NCBI GenBank assembly: GCA_025449935.1
Contig: JANWIJ010000031.1
Span: forward strand, 1-58,515
Source: Chitinophagaceae bacterium
GTDB taxonomy: Bacteria > Bacteroidota > Bacteroidia > Chitinophagales > Chitinophagaceae
Length of the DNA: 58,515 nt
Direction of reading: 5' to 3'
Positions 1-8,624 of the stretch are shown piece after piece (the first letter of the stretch is position 1; the number at the start of each line of letters is the position of its first letter). Made by a program: the position numbers and the translations under genes. Under the pieces are notes generated by a model. That model worked only from the letters and a program-made list of their open reading frames with translations. It was not told the origin of the DNA and searched no databases.

Positions 1-116
1 ATGATTACCCGTATGAATAACATCAGGCAACTGAACCCGGAGGACAGGAGCAGCCATTCATGCGTGCTACCCGATACAGATAAACCAGCCTGGCGGATAT
101 ATTTCAACTTTACCAT
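1..116 (-). CDS. Possible N-terminal fragment of an unknown protein running off the left edge
   Basis: An ATG at 116 opens a minus-strand frame that stays open to the window edge, about 38 residues. The residues are a short basic start followed by a hydrophobic stretch that could be a membrane helix. It would begin just after the DgkA-type gene, as a last member of that operon. With so little sequence I cannot name it, and it may be a chance frame. A plus-strand frame in the same place (1-138) looks equally unconvincing. Confidence 0.25.
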   Translation of the reverse strand, partial: MVKLKYIRQAGLSVSGSTHEWLLLSSGFSCLMLFIRVI

Positions 117-121
117 GATAC

Positions 122-487
122 TTAAAATTTTGGAATGAAAATCAGGCCGCCTGCCAGGAGAGCAGTAATTGCTGCCACCAGTACCGCTGATGCAGCGAGG
201 TCTTTGATCAGTTTGATCTCCGGTTTTCTTTCATCGGAAATAAAGTCCATTGTTTTCTCAATAGTCGTATTAAAAATTTCGGCTACCCAAACAAAGCCGG
301 TCGCCAGGGTAAGCGTGACCCCTTCAATAACAGAAACCGGAAATACAATGGCCATAATTATTACCAACAGGGTGGCCACCAGGTGCAGCAGCATATTGTG
401 CTCACTCCGGAAAAGGGAATACAATCCGTCAATCGCATACTTAAGACTTTCCCCTCTTGCCCTTATCGAGAATTTATTTTTTTCCAT
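122..487 (-). CDS. dgkA: Diacylglycerol kinase / undecaprenol kinase family protein
   Basis: A 121-residue integral membrane kinase that phosphorylates a membrane lipid alcohol (diacylglycerol or undecaprenol) with ATP. Three hydrophobic helices lie near residues 33-50, 53-72 and 97-118. The family signature is present: Glu29 in SEHN, Glu70 in AEIFNTTIE with Glu77, and Asp96 in KDLAAS before the last helix. Length matches the family. It is the last complete gene of a minus-strand operon and starts directly after the stop of the 184-residue membrane protein. The sequence does not decide whether the substrate is diacylglycerol or undecaprenol. Confidence 0.9.
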   Translation of the reverse strand: MEKNKFSIRARGESLKYAIDGLYSLFRSEHNMLLHLVATLLVIIMAIVFPVSVIEGVTLTLATGFVWVAEIFNTTIEKTMDFISDERKPEIKLIKDLAASAVLVAAITALLAGGLIFIPKF

Positions 488-1042
488 TTACTGATTTTTA
501 AATCTTATCCGGCTTAGCAGGAAATGTAACAAAATGCATCCCAGGCTGGCCATCCAACCCAACAAAATCATGCTGGTAAGGTTGCTTACTCTTTTCTCGA
601 CTTCAGACAGGGACCGGCCTACCACCACAAATCCAATCACATCCGACCGGACCGGTTCAACCACGGTTGCCATCCTGACCCCCCGTCTTGGCTGCCATGT
701 TATTACGTCTTCTCCGTGTTTTTTTGTGTAATCAAATACCCCTTTGGGTATTTGTGGAAGCTGACCATCCAGTACACCGGTTGATTGAACAGGGTTTCCG
801 TCAGGATCATAAAGCACCGTAAACGTTGCCAGGGTTTTAGAGATTTCAATAGTCCCCGGTTTCACCAGGTCTGTGACGGGTTGGTTGTTCTCCAGGTTAT
901 AGCTGATATCCCTGGCCATTTGCAGTTGGGGATCGTTTGCAGCCGTCCGGTAAGATTGTTGCGTGGTAACATATATCAGACCGCAGAGGATAGTTATTAC
1001 CGCGGATGCGAGGATGTAAAAAAATAAATTTGCGTTTTTCAT
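488..1042 (-). CDS. Membrane protein with a histidine-kinase-like periplasmic sensor but no kinase
   Basis: 184 residues. One helix lies near residues 8-25, then an extracytoplasmic domain of about 130 residues, then a second helix near 157-177 and a tail of about seven residues. The shape is that of a CACHE/PAS-type sensor module of a histidine kinase or chemoreceptor, but no HAMP, kinase or other output domain follows. The domain contains an FTVLYDPDG segment typical of such sensors and a later hydrophobic strand GFVVVGRSL. It lies between a two-helix membrane protein and the lipid kinase. I do not recognise a named family; a sensory or protein-interaction role is inference. Confidence 0.7.
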   Translation of the reverse strand: MKNANLFFYILASAVITILCGLIYVTTQQSYRTAANDPQLQMARDISYNLENNQPVTDLVKPGTIEISKTLATFTVLYDPDGNPVQSTGVLDGQLPQIPKGVFDYTKKHGEDVITWQPRRGVRMATVVEPVRSDVIGFVVVGRSLSEVEKRVSNLTSMILLGWMASLGCILLHFLLSRIRFKNQ

Positions 1043-1045
1043 GGT

Positions 1046-1381
1046 TTATTTTCTACAGGCAATTACAATCCGTTTAACTATAATGATCCTGAACTGGAAT
1101 TGCTCTTTCGTAAAATTCCATTCGGCCGCCAGCACCTGTAAAACTGAAACCGCTAATGCGATCAGCGGGCCAAAAATTATAAACCCGTTAATATTCCAGC
1201 CCAAAGTTTCTTTGATCCCCATCTTTTCCAGCCAGGGAGCCACCGTATCATAGGGACCCTGCACGCCTAACTCATACTTTAAAAAAGCTGCCATGATAAA
1301 ATAGGCTGTAGGTAACAGCATCAGTATTAAAACCATGTTCAGCCAGCGGTAACGCGAAACGGTTGTTTCCATAACAATCAT
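1046..1381 (-). CDS. Small two-helix membrane protein of unknown function
   Basis: About 111 residues from ATG at 1381; a second ATG at 1372 is equally possible, and neither has a clear ribosome-binding site. The upstream frame stays open to 1456, but that part overlaps the Coq4-like gene, which ends at 1386, so the later start is preferred. It has a helix near residues 11-30, a loop with a PYDTVAPWLEKMGIKE segment, a second helix near 55-78 and a basic C-terminus. No family is recognised. It is placed in the operon with the Coq4-like protein, a few bases downstream. Confidence 0.65.
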   Translation of the reverse strand: MIVMETTVSRYRWLNMVLILMLLPTAYFIMAAFLKYELGVQGPYDTVAPWLEKMGIKETLGWNINGFIIFGPLIALAVSVLQVLAAEWNFTKEQFQFRIIIVKRIVIACRK

Positions 1382-1385
1382 TTTA

Positions 1386-1862
1386 TTAATGATAAAATAT
1401 TTTAGCCTGAAGCACTTTTGTTTGCTCCGGCAAAACTTCGTTCCATTTCCAGCCATGAATGGAGGGGCTTTCCCTCCCCAGCCGGAAAGCCTTTATCATT
1501 TCCCGCCAGTGTTCCGGCATGGTGGCGAACCCGTACACGACTGTGGCAAGAACGGGGAAAGACACCCGGCTGTTTCCAAGCATAAAACACTGCAAACAGG
1601 CTTCGCCCCGATCCGTTGTATCATAATTTAAGAGCACATGCTTCAGATCATGCCGCGCATAATGTTTCAGCAGCGGCAGGTTTCTTTTCTGGAGAAAGAG
1701 GTGCAGATCATTTCCCAGGCTTCCTGCCGGAAATTGCATCAACTGCTCCCGGTTATAGGTAAAAACACCGGGTCGCCGGATAATTTTTAATAAAGGCAGG
1801 GCAATTTTGTGCGTCAGGAAAACGAGGACGAATGTTCTTAATTGAATCAGTATTTTTTTCAT
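1386..1862 (-). CDS. Coq4-like protein
   Basis: 158 residues. The centre holds the Coq4 metal-site pattern exactly: His71-Asp72-x-x-His75, eleven residues, then Glu87. In eukaryotes Coq4 organises the ubiquinone-synthesis complex and acts in ring decarboxylation and hydroxylation. An upstream segment RRPGVFTYNREQL also fits the family. The protein is shorter than mitochondrial Coq4 and has a hydrophobic N-terminus suited to membrane contact. It starts five bases after the winged-helix regulator stops. Bacteroidota generally make menaquinone, so a ubiquinone role is unlikely; a different lipid or quinone substrate is inference. Family assignment rests on the motif and is fairly firm. Confidence 0.72.
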   Translation of the reverse strand: MKKILIQLRTFVLVFLTHKIALPLLKIIRRPGVFTYNREQLMQFPAGSLGNDLHLFLQKRNLPLLKHYARHDLKHVLLNYDTTDRGEACLQCFMLGNSRVSFPVLATVVYGFATMPEHWREMIKAFRLGRESPSIHGWKWNEVLPEQTKVLQAKIFYH

Positions 1863-1867
1863 GTGCT

Positions 1868-2167
1868 TTATTTTACTCCCCTGATCATGGTTTCCAGCGC
1901 GGTAATATGGTCTGTGAATGCCTTTTCACCGGGCTTTGTAATTGAATAAGTGGTATTTGTTTTTCGACCGATAAATCCTTTGTGGACTTTGATAAAACCG
2001 TTTTCTTCCAGGTTCACCAGATGAGTAGCCAGGTTACCATCGGTTACCTCCAGCATTTGCTTCAGGTCATTGAAACTGATCTCCTCGTTCACCATCAGGA
2101 TACTCATCACCCCGAGGCGAATACGGCTTTCAAATATTTTATTTAAACCTGTTATCGGGTTTTTCAT
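1868..2167 (-). CDS. Winged-helix transcriptional regulator (HTH_34 / MarR-like)
   Basis: 99 residues, essentially one winged helix-turn-helix. An N-terminal helix (residues 8-25) is followed by the helix-turn-helix near 30-55 (SFNDLKQMLEVTDGNLATHL) and a wing with the GRKTNTTYSIT strand pair, then a dimer helix. This is the architecture of the small PF13601-type regulators common in Bacteroidota. Its ATG overlaps the stop of the upstream membrane protein (ATGA), so the two are translationally coupled. It is the obvious candidate to bind the palindrome at 2817-2837 and regulate its own operon. The ligand or signal is unknown. Confidence 0.88.
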   Translation of the reverse strand: MKNPITGLNKIFESRIRLGVMSILMVNEEISFNDLKQMLEVTDGNLATHLVNLEENGFIKVHKGFIGRKTNTTYSITKPGEKAFTDHITALETMIRGVK

Positions 2168-2811
2168 AATTGACCTGGCTTTCTTTCATATTTCCACCAC
2201 ATAATAGCTCCATAGACGATATGTAACACGCCAAAACCTATTGCCCAGAAGTGCAACCCATAACCGATACACCAGCAATTGATGAGACCCAGCAAAATTT
2301 CTGCGTATCCCAGGTATCGTATCTCGATCAATGTAAACCGTGAGGCATTTACCAGCGCGAGGCCATAAAAAACAAGACAGCCCGGGGCTACCAGCTCATA
2401 TTGCTGCAGTTCAGCCAGCCGGTAAAGAAAAACAGCCCCGGCGGCCAGTGGAATAGCCACATTCCACATTAAGCGTCTCGCAACAATTCCCCATACCGGC
2501 ACTTTTGTCTTTTTACTCCGCAGCCAGGTAAAAAACAGCGCGGAAAAAAAAGCAGCTATAAAAGTGAGAATGGCAATAAGATATAAATCCCGTTGAAGCA
2601 ATACCTCTTCCCCTGCCGTCAACCGCCCCAATAAACATTCGTTTATTCTCCAGCAACCTGCTTTCTGTGCTACCAGAAAAGCGGCAATAAGGGCGCAGAC
2701 ACCCGCCGCGATACCGCTCCAGCCACTCAAACTGATAAAACGGCTGCTTCGTTCCATCAACTGCTTAATATCTTTTAAGGTGTCTGCCGGTGGTTGGTTG
2801 TAATCTTCCAT
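2164..2811 (-). CDS. Polytopic membrane protein of unknown function, first gene of the operon
   Basis: 215 residues with a soluble N-terminal stretch of about 28 residues and then roughly six hydrophobic helices (near 29-50, 74-97, 113-131, 138-158, 165-185 and 188-208). There are no catalytic motifs. Proteins of this shape often sit beside small winged-helix regulators in Bacteroidota, possibly as the membrane partner through which the regulator is controlled, but that is inference. The start at 2811 lies only five bases from the edge of the 21-bp palindrome. Its stop overlaps the regulator start by four bases. Confidence 0.75.
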   Translation of the reverse strand: MEDYNQPPADTLKDIKQLMERSSRFISLSGWSGIAAGVCALIAAFLVAQKAGCWRINECLLGRLTAGEEVLLQRDLYLIAILTFIAAFFSALFFTWLRSKKTKVPVWGIVARRLMWNVAIPLAAGAVFLYRLAELQQYELVAPGCLVFYGLALVNASRFTLIEIRYLGYAEILLGLINCWCIGYGLHFWAIGFGVLHIVYGAIMWWKYERKPGQL

Positions 2812-2816
2812 AAAAA

Positions 2817-2837
2817 GTACTTTGTACTACAAAGTAC
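2817..2837. promoter_or_regulatory. Perfect 21-bp palindrome, candidate operator
   Basis: Ten-base arms (half-site GTACTTTGTA) meet around a single central C with no mismatch. The site ends five bases before the start codon of the membrane protein/regulator operon on the minus strand and about 100 bases before the DUF5686 gene on the plus strand. A dimeric winged-helix protein is encoded as the second gene of that operon, so autorepression is the simplest reading. Confidence 0.7.
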
Positions 2838-2938
2838 ATAATTCTCTTTCATTTTTCCAAATGGATTTACTGGTTCTTTCCGGCTTAAAATGATTTAACA
2901 GCCTGTTTTTTCTAAACGCGCAGTATTTTTACAGGATA

Positions 2939-5422
2939 ATGTCCCTGTTGAAACATCATAAACTCTTCTTTCTCTTAACCTTATTGCTGATTGAGGGACC
3001 TGTGTCTTCTGCTCAAAAAAAAATTCTCAGTGGAATTATTAAAGACGCCCACAGTGAAGAAAATATTCCCTTCGCCTCGGTTAGTTTTAAAAACACTACG
3101 GTTGGAAAGCTATCAGATTCGGCGGGTTTTTTTTCTTTTTACCTCCAGCAATGGCCTGGTGATACCCTTGAAATAACCTGTGTTGGTTACCAGCCTTTCA
3201 GACTGCTGATAAACACTTCCCGTGATTCTGTCCAGGTCACCATCATGATGGAGCGGGGCACATTCTCGGAAGGAGCCACGCTCAAGGTAAAAGTGAACAA
3301 GGGTTTGCTGGTCTGGCGGAAAATAGTTGAACACAAACGCGAGAATGACCGGTATCGTTTTGATAACTTTTCCTATGAATTGTATAATAAACTGGAACTG
3401 GATATTAAGAACATCAATTTTGAAAAGTTTGGAAGGTTTAAAGCCCTTAAACCTATCAGCGACCTCATCAACCAGAATATTGATACATCTGAAGGACTGC
3501 GCTACCTGCCCACTTATCTATCTGAGGCGTTGTCGGACTATTATTACCAGAAAAAACCCCTGAAGAGAAGGGAAGTTATCAAAGCCGTTAATCCCAATGG
3601 GGTAAAAAATGAAAGTATCCTGAAATTTCTGGGTGGGATGGACCAGGTGGTAAATGTGTATAATAACTTCATTCCGGTATTTGATAAACAGTTTGTAAGT
3701 CCCATCAGCGATAATGGCGATTATTATTATAATTACCGGGTCGCAGATACACAGGTGATAAATAACAGCCGTTTTTTTCACCTGATCTTTACGCCACGGC
3801 GTAAAGGAGGCGATACTTTTGAAGGAGATTGCTGGGTACATGTGGGCACATTTGCCATTCAGAAAATGAGCCTCCGGCTGGGCAAAGAAGCCAATATAAA
3901 TTTCCTGGAAAACCTGAGCCTGATCCAGGAATACAAACTGATCAATGACTCCATTTGGTTCCTGGCCAAAGATAAATTCGTTTTTGACCTTTCCCCGGTC
4001 GGTAAGGAAAAACCAGGTTTTATCGGGCGCAAAACCACGACCTACCAGGATGTAGTGGTGAATGATTCATCTGTGCTGCGGGAGCTGGATAAAAATAAAC
4101 TGCTGGAAGAAATCATTACACTGCCCACTGCCCTGGCCAATGACAAAAGCTTTTGGCTCGGGGCCCGGCACGAACCCCTGAGCAAGACGGAAACCAGCAT
4201 AATCAGAATGATTGATACGCTGACCAATGCCCCCGTGTTCCAGAAGTTTACCCGTACGCTGACATTTATCGGGACCGGGTATAAAGATATTGGCAATTAC
4301 CAGATAGGACCCTGGATGAACTGGATAACCTCGAACGGGTGGGAAGGTTTCAGGATGCGGTTTGACCTGGGAACCAACAAATATTTTGACAAGAAATTCA
4401 GGTTCCACGGATACCTGGCCTATGGGTTTGGTGATAAGAAACTTAAAGGAATGGGTGAGATTTTTTTTCTGCCCAAAAAAGACCCGCGGCTTTACCTCTA
4501 CACTTCCTTTACCAATGACCTTGATTTTGGACAAAACTATTATGGTGAAGTAACCCAGGATAACGTCTTTGCCCTGGCAGTCCGTAAAAACAATACTACT
4601 GCCAAGTACATTAAAGTGAAGGAGAAACGGTTTGAGTTTTTTTACGAAACGCTTTCCTGGATGTCAAACCGGCTTGCCATAACTCATAAGACCTCCTTAC
4701 CCCTTCAAAATCTTTTACCGGCAGATTCATTCCCTGCAAGGACCGGCAACCCGCTGACCAGTTTTGAAATATCGCTGCGTATCCGTTTTGCTTACCTGGA
4801 AAGATTCCTGGAAAGTCATTTTTTCCGGTCAAGTCTTGGCAGTGCATACCCGATCGGCGAAATAAACATCAGTAAGGGTTTTGCCGGTGTCCTGAAAAGC
4901 AGTTATAATTATACTAAAGTCTCTGCCAGTGCATCGGACAATTTTAAAGTTCCGCCATTGGGAAATATTTCCTGGTATCTTTTTGGAGGGAAGACTTTTG
5001 GAACACTTCCGTATACACTACTTGACATCGCACCGGGCAATGAATTGTATTATTATAATAAATATGCTTTTAACATGATGAACCGGTGGGAATTTGTTCA
5101 TGATCAGTACGGGGGGGTGAACATTGAACACAATATCGGCAATGGCATCTTCAGGTTTTTTCCCAAACTCCGTTTCCGGCAGTTCTGGACCGCTAAAACT
5201 TTATGGGGAAGTCTCTCCCCGGAAAATAAAAGCCTGAACTTTAAAGCCGGACATAGTTTTCAGTCACTGGATGGAAAAACATACCTTGAACTGGGAACCG
5301 GTGTCGATAATATTTTTCATGTATTCCGGGTAGACTTTGTATGGCGGGTTCTTCCATCCACACTTCCCAAAGAAGGTGATAAAGCTTTTGGAATATTCGG
5401 CAGTTTCCGGCTGGCCTTTTAG
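2939..5422 (+). CDS. DUF5686 outer-membrane protein with carboxypeptidase-like regulatory domain
   Basis: 827 residues. A signal peptide covers about residues 1-25 (cleavage near SSAQ). Residues 30-105 form a carboxypeptidase-D regulatory-like beta sandwich with IPFASVSFKNTTVGKLSDS, as in many Bacteroidota surface proteins. The rest is the large DUF5686 region, with alternating aromatic strands in the C-terminal half (many YLYTSF/GYLAYGF-type strands) and a terminal Phe, typical of an outer-membrane barrel. Function is unknown; members of the family are often found near export or adhesion genes. It is monocistronic here, facing away from the regulator operon. Confidence 0.85.
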   Translation: MSLLKHHKLFFLLTLLLIEGPVSSAQKKILSGIIKDAHSEENIPFASVSFKNTTVGKLSDSAGFFSFYLQQWPGDTLEITCVGYQPFRLLINTSRDSVQVTIMMERGTFSEGATLKVKVNKGLLVWRKIVEHKRENDRYRFDNFSYELYNKLELDIKNINFEKFGRFKALKPISDLINQNIDTSEGLRYLPTYLSEALSDYYYQKKPLKRREVIKAVNPNGVKNESILKFLGGMDQVVNVYNNFIPVFDKQFVSPISDNGDYYYNYRVADTQVINNSRFFHLIFTPRRKGGDTFEGDCWVHVGTFAIQKMSLRLGKEANINFLENLSLIQEYKLINDSIWFLAKDKFVFDLSPVGKEKPGFIGRKTTTYQDVVVNDSSVLRELDKNKLLEEIITLPTALANDKSFWLGARHEPLSKTETSIIRMIDTLTNAPVFQKFTRTLTFIGTGYKDIGNYQIGPWMNWITSNGWEGFRMRFDLGTNKYFDKKFRFHGYLAYGFGDKKLKGMGEIFFLPKKDPRLYLYTSFTNDLDFGQNYYGEVTQDNVFALAVRKNNTTAKYIKVKEKRFEFFYETLSWMSNRLAITHKTSLPLQNLLPADSFPARTGNPLTSFEISLRIRFAYLERFLESHFFRSSLGSAYPIGEINISKGFAGVLKSSYNYTKVSASASDNFKVPPLGNISWYLFGGKTFGTLPYTLLDIAPGNELYYYNKYAFNMMNRWEFVHDQYGGVNIEHNIGNGIFRFFPKLRFRQFWTAKTLWGSLSPENKSLNFKAGHSFQSLDGKTYLELGTGVDNIFHVFRVDFVWRVLPSTLPKEGDKAFGIFGSFRLAF

Positions 5423-5548
5423 ACGCGGCGATGTTCGAACCACTGCGATCAGGCATCCAGCCAGGTTTAATTCTCATCGAAAGTATTAATCTGTAAAGCG
5501 ATAACGGTACATGTTTTTATTCTAACTTACCCTGCATAAATCTCTCTT

Positions 5549-7051
5549 ATGCCCTCCCATTACATTCTTGCCCTCGACCAGGGCACTACCAGCAGCCGCA
5601 GCATTCTATTTGATAAACAAGGGAATATTATCAGTGTGGCACAAAAAGAGTTCAGGCAGATTTTTCCTCAGCCGGGATGGGTAGAGCACGATGCCAATGA
5701 AATCTGGAGCACTCAGTACGGCACCATGGCGGAAGCCGTGGCCAAAGCCCATATCACTATGAAAAATGTTGCCGGCATTGGTATTACCAACCAGCGGGAA
5801 ACTACTGTCGTGTGGGAACGGAGCACCGGGAAGCCCATTTACAATGCAATTGTATGGCAGGACCGGAGAACAGCTGGTTACTGTGACGAGCTGAAATCAG
5901 CAGGGCATGCTTCCCAGATCCAGCAAAAAACCGGGTTGATCATTGACGCTTATTTTTCAGCTACTAAACTGAAATGGATACTGGATAATGTTGCGGGTGC
6001 AAGGGAAAAAGCCGGGAACGGCGAACTGGCATTTGGTACGATAGACAGCTGGCTTACCTGGAAACTTACCAACGGTGAGGTACATGTAACCGATGTTTCC
6101 AATGCATCCAGGACAATGCTTTTGAATATTCATACCGCTGAATGGGATGAAGACCTGTTGAAACTATTCAATATACCCAGGCCTCTTTTACCTGACGTAA
6201 AGCCTTCCAGTAAAATTTATGGTGTTACGGGGAATATTGTACCTGATTCCAGGATACCCATTGCCGGAATTGCGGGTGACCAGCAGGCCGCGTTATTTGG
6301 CCAAATGTGTACACAACCCGGTATGGTAAAAAATACATACGGAACAGGATGCTTCATGCTGATGAATACCGGTGAAAAGGCAATCACCTCCCGGAATAAT
6401 TTACTTACCACCATTGCATGGCAACTGGATAATAAAATTGAATATGCCCTGGAAGGAAGTGTTTTTATTGCCGGGGCCGTTGTGCAATGGCTGAGGGATG
6501 AATTAAAAATAATCCGTAATTCCGCTGAAATAGAAGCCCTGGCCGGTGAGGTAAAAGAAAGTGGTGATGTGTATATCGTCCCGGCCTTTGCCGGTCTTGG
6601 TGCCCCACACTGGAACCAGTATGCCAGGGGAACTATTTTTGGCCTGACCAGAGGCAGTAGTAATGCGCATATTGCGCGGGCGGCCCTGGATAGTATTGCT
6701 TACCAGACGTATGATGTATTGAAAGCCATGGAAGCCGATGCCGGTATACAGATAAAAGAATTAAGAGTAGATGGCGGTGCTACGGTTAATGATAAGCTGA
6801 TGCAATTCCAGAGTGATATCCTTAACTGCAAGGTAATCCGGCCAAAGGTTACTGAAACAACTGCACTGGGCGCTGCCTATTTAGCCGGATTGGCAGTTGG
6901 TTACTGGAAAAATATCAGCGAAATACAACAGCAGTGGCAGGCAGATAAATCATTTACCCCGGCTATGACAGTTGAAAAAAGAAATGAGCTTGTGAAGGGA
7001 TGGCAAAGAGCCGTTAATGCCAGTATTGCCTGGGCAGATTCATCTCTCTGA
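5549..7051 (+). CDS. glpK: Glycerol kinase
   Basis: 500 residues, the normal length. It phosphorylates glycerol to sn-glycerol-3-phosphate. Visible signatures are the N-terminal phosphate loop [14 protein letters not shown], the glycerol-binding Arg-Glu pair in [13 protein letters not shown], Asp-Gln in [12 protein letters not shown] and the [11 protein letters not shown] segment. The C-terminal actin-like half has [16 protein letters not shown]. It is the first gene of the glycerol operon, 75 bases before glpD, and the following glpF supplies its substrate. The start is the first ATG after the DUF5686 gene; I see no clear promoter box upstream. Confidence 0.97.
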   Translation: MPSHYILALDQGTTSSRSILFDKQGNIISVAQKEFRQIFPQPGWVEHDANEIWSTQYGTMAEAVAKAHITMKNVAGIGITNQRETTVVWERSTGKPIYNAIVWQDRRTAGYCDELKSAGHASQIQQKTGLIIDAYFSATKLKWILDNVAGAREKAGNGELAFGTIDSWLTWKLTNGEVHVTDVSNASRTMLLNIHTAEWDEDLLKLFNIPRPLLPDVKPSSKIYGVTGNIVPDSRIPIAGIAGDQQAALFGQMCTQPGMVKNTYGTGCFMLMNTGEKAITSRNNLLTTIAWQLDNKIEYALEGSVFIAGAVVQWLRDELKIIRNSAEIEALAGEVKESGDVYIVPAFAGLGAPHWNQYARGTIFGLTRGSSNAHIARAALDSIAYQTYDVLKAMEADAGIQIKELRVDGGATVNDKLMQFQSDILNCKVIRPKVTETTALGAAYLAGLAVGYWKNISEIQQQWQADKSFTPAMTVEKRNELVKGWQRAVNASIAWADSSL

Positions 7052-7126
7052 ATTTGACCCCAGGGACAAGTTTGCGAATCGAAAATCTTCAGGCTAAAAT
7101 CTAAATCAAAATTGAACCGGGATAAA

Positions 7127-8620
7127 ATGATACAGCAATTAGCCGCCCGGGAAGAATGGGATGTCTGTATTATTGGTGGTGGGGCAACGGGGTTGGGAGC
7201 TGCTTTAGATGCAGCTTCACGCGGTTTAAAAACAATTTTATTTGAGCAATTTGATTTTGCCAAGGGCACATCTTCGAGGAGTACCAAGCTGATACACGGT
7301 GGCGTCCGTTACCTGCAACAGGGCAATATTAAACTGGTAATGGAAGCGCTGAAAGAAAGGGGATTATTATTAAAAAATGCTTCGCACCTGGTACACAACC
7401 AGAAATTCGTGGTGCCAAATTATAAATGGTGGGAAAAACCTTTTTATGGAATCGGGTTGAAGATCTACGACAGGATGGCCGGCAAATTGGGCCTCGGACC
7501 TTCTGAATTCTTATCGAAGGAAGAAACCCTTGCGATGGCCCCGACCCTTGACCCCGCAGGATTAAAAGGAGGAGTTGTATATCACGACGGGCAATTTGAT
7601 GATGCCCGGCTGGCCATCAGTATCGCTCAAACGGCTGCGCTGCACGAAGGAGTGTTACTAAACTACTTTCCGGTCCGCGGTCTGTTAAAAATGCAAAACA
7701 AAGTCTGTGGTGTTTGGGTGAAAGATTCCATTTCCGGCCTGGAATACGAAGTAAAAAGCAAATCCGTCGTTAATGCGACCGGCGTATTTACCGATGCAGT
7801 ATTAAATATGGATGATCCGGAACATGAACGTATCATCAGCCCAAGCCAGGGAATACACCTGGTAGTAGACAAAGAATTTTTACCCGGCGATACAGCCATT
7901 ATGATTCCAAGGACCGACGACGGAAGAGTATTATTTGCTGTGCCCTGGCATAATAAAATTGTCCTCGGTACAACCGATACCCCGGTCGACAATATCGTGG
8001 CCGAGCCGGTTCCATTGCAAAAGGAAATAGATTTTATTTTAAAACATATTGGCCGTTACCTGACCAAAGATCCCGGGCTGGGAGATATCAGGAGTATGTT
8101 TGCCGGGTTACGGCCACTGGTGAAAGGAAAGGCAAAAAAGACGGCAGCCCTGTCGAGAGATCACCTGGTCACTATTGCTGCATCCGGGCTTATTACCATC
8201 ACAGGTGGTAAATGGACCACGTACAGGAAAATGGCGGAAGATGTGATTAGCCTGGCAACTGAGCAATACAATTTGCCGGCCCGTACCTGTAGCACAACAG
8301 AAATGAAATTATACGGTCATGACAAGCCGCCATTCCCACCCGGAATAAATTCACTCAGCAACGATGAACTAAAAATGCTGGTCAGGCTATCGGTACAGGA
8401 AGAGATGTGCATGACGGTGGAGGATTTTTTGTCCCGGCGCACAAGACAGTTGTTGTTAGATGCAAAAGTAGCCGTTGATATTGCGCCCAAAGTGGCGCGG
8501 TTCATGGCCGCGGAAATGGTCCTTGATGAAAAATGGGTAACCGGACAAATCAATATCTTTAATGCGATAGCAACAAACTATCTTCCTTCGGCAAATCAAA
8601 AACTAAAAATCAAAAACTAA
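7127..8620 (+). CDS. glpD: FAD-dependent glycerol-3-phosphate dehydrogenase
   Basis: About 497 residues from ATG 7127; a TTG at 7112 in the same frame is less likely. It oxidises glycerol-3-phosphate to dihydroxyacetone phosphate at the membrane and passes electrons to quinone. An N-terminal Rossmann FAD loop (CIIGGGATGLGAALDAA), the family segment SRSTKLIHGGVRYLQQGN and the later ITGGKWTTYRKMAED are all present. A C-terminal helical domain of about 110 residues closes the protein. It sits between glpK and glpF, with glpF starting four bases after its stop, so the three are almost certainly co-transcribed. Confidence 0.96.
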   Translation: MIQQLAAREEWDVCIIGGGATGLGAALDAASRGLKTILFEQFDFAKGTSSRSTKLIHGGVRYLQQGNIKLVMEALKERGLLLKNASHLVHNQKFVVPNYKWWEKPFYGIGLKIYDRMAGKLGLGPSEFLSKEETLAMAPTLDPAGLKGGVVYHDGQFDDARLAISIAQTAALHEGVLLNYFPVRGLLKMQNKVCGVWVKDSISGLEYEVKSKSVVNATGVFTDAVLNMDDPEHERIISPSQGIHLVVDKEFLPGDTAIMIPRTDDGRVLFAVPWHNKIVLGTTDTPVDNIVAEPVPLQKEIDFILKHIGRYLTKDPGLGDIRSMFAGLRPLVKGKAKKTAALSRDHLVTIAASGLITITGGKWTTYRKMAEDVISLATEQYNLPARTCSTTEMKLYGHDKPPFPPGINSLSNDELKMLVRLSVQEEMCMTVEDFLSRRTRQLLLDAKVAVDIAPKVARFMAAEMVLDEKWVTGQINIFNAIATNYLPSANQKLKIKN

Positions 8621-8624
8621 TTTT

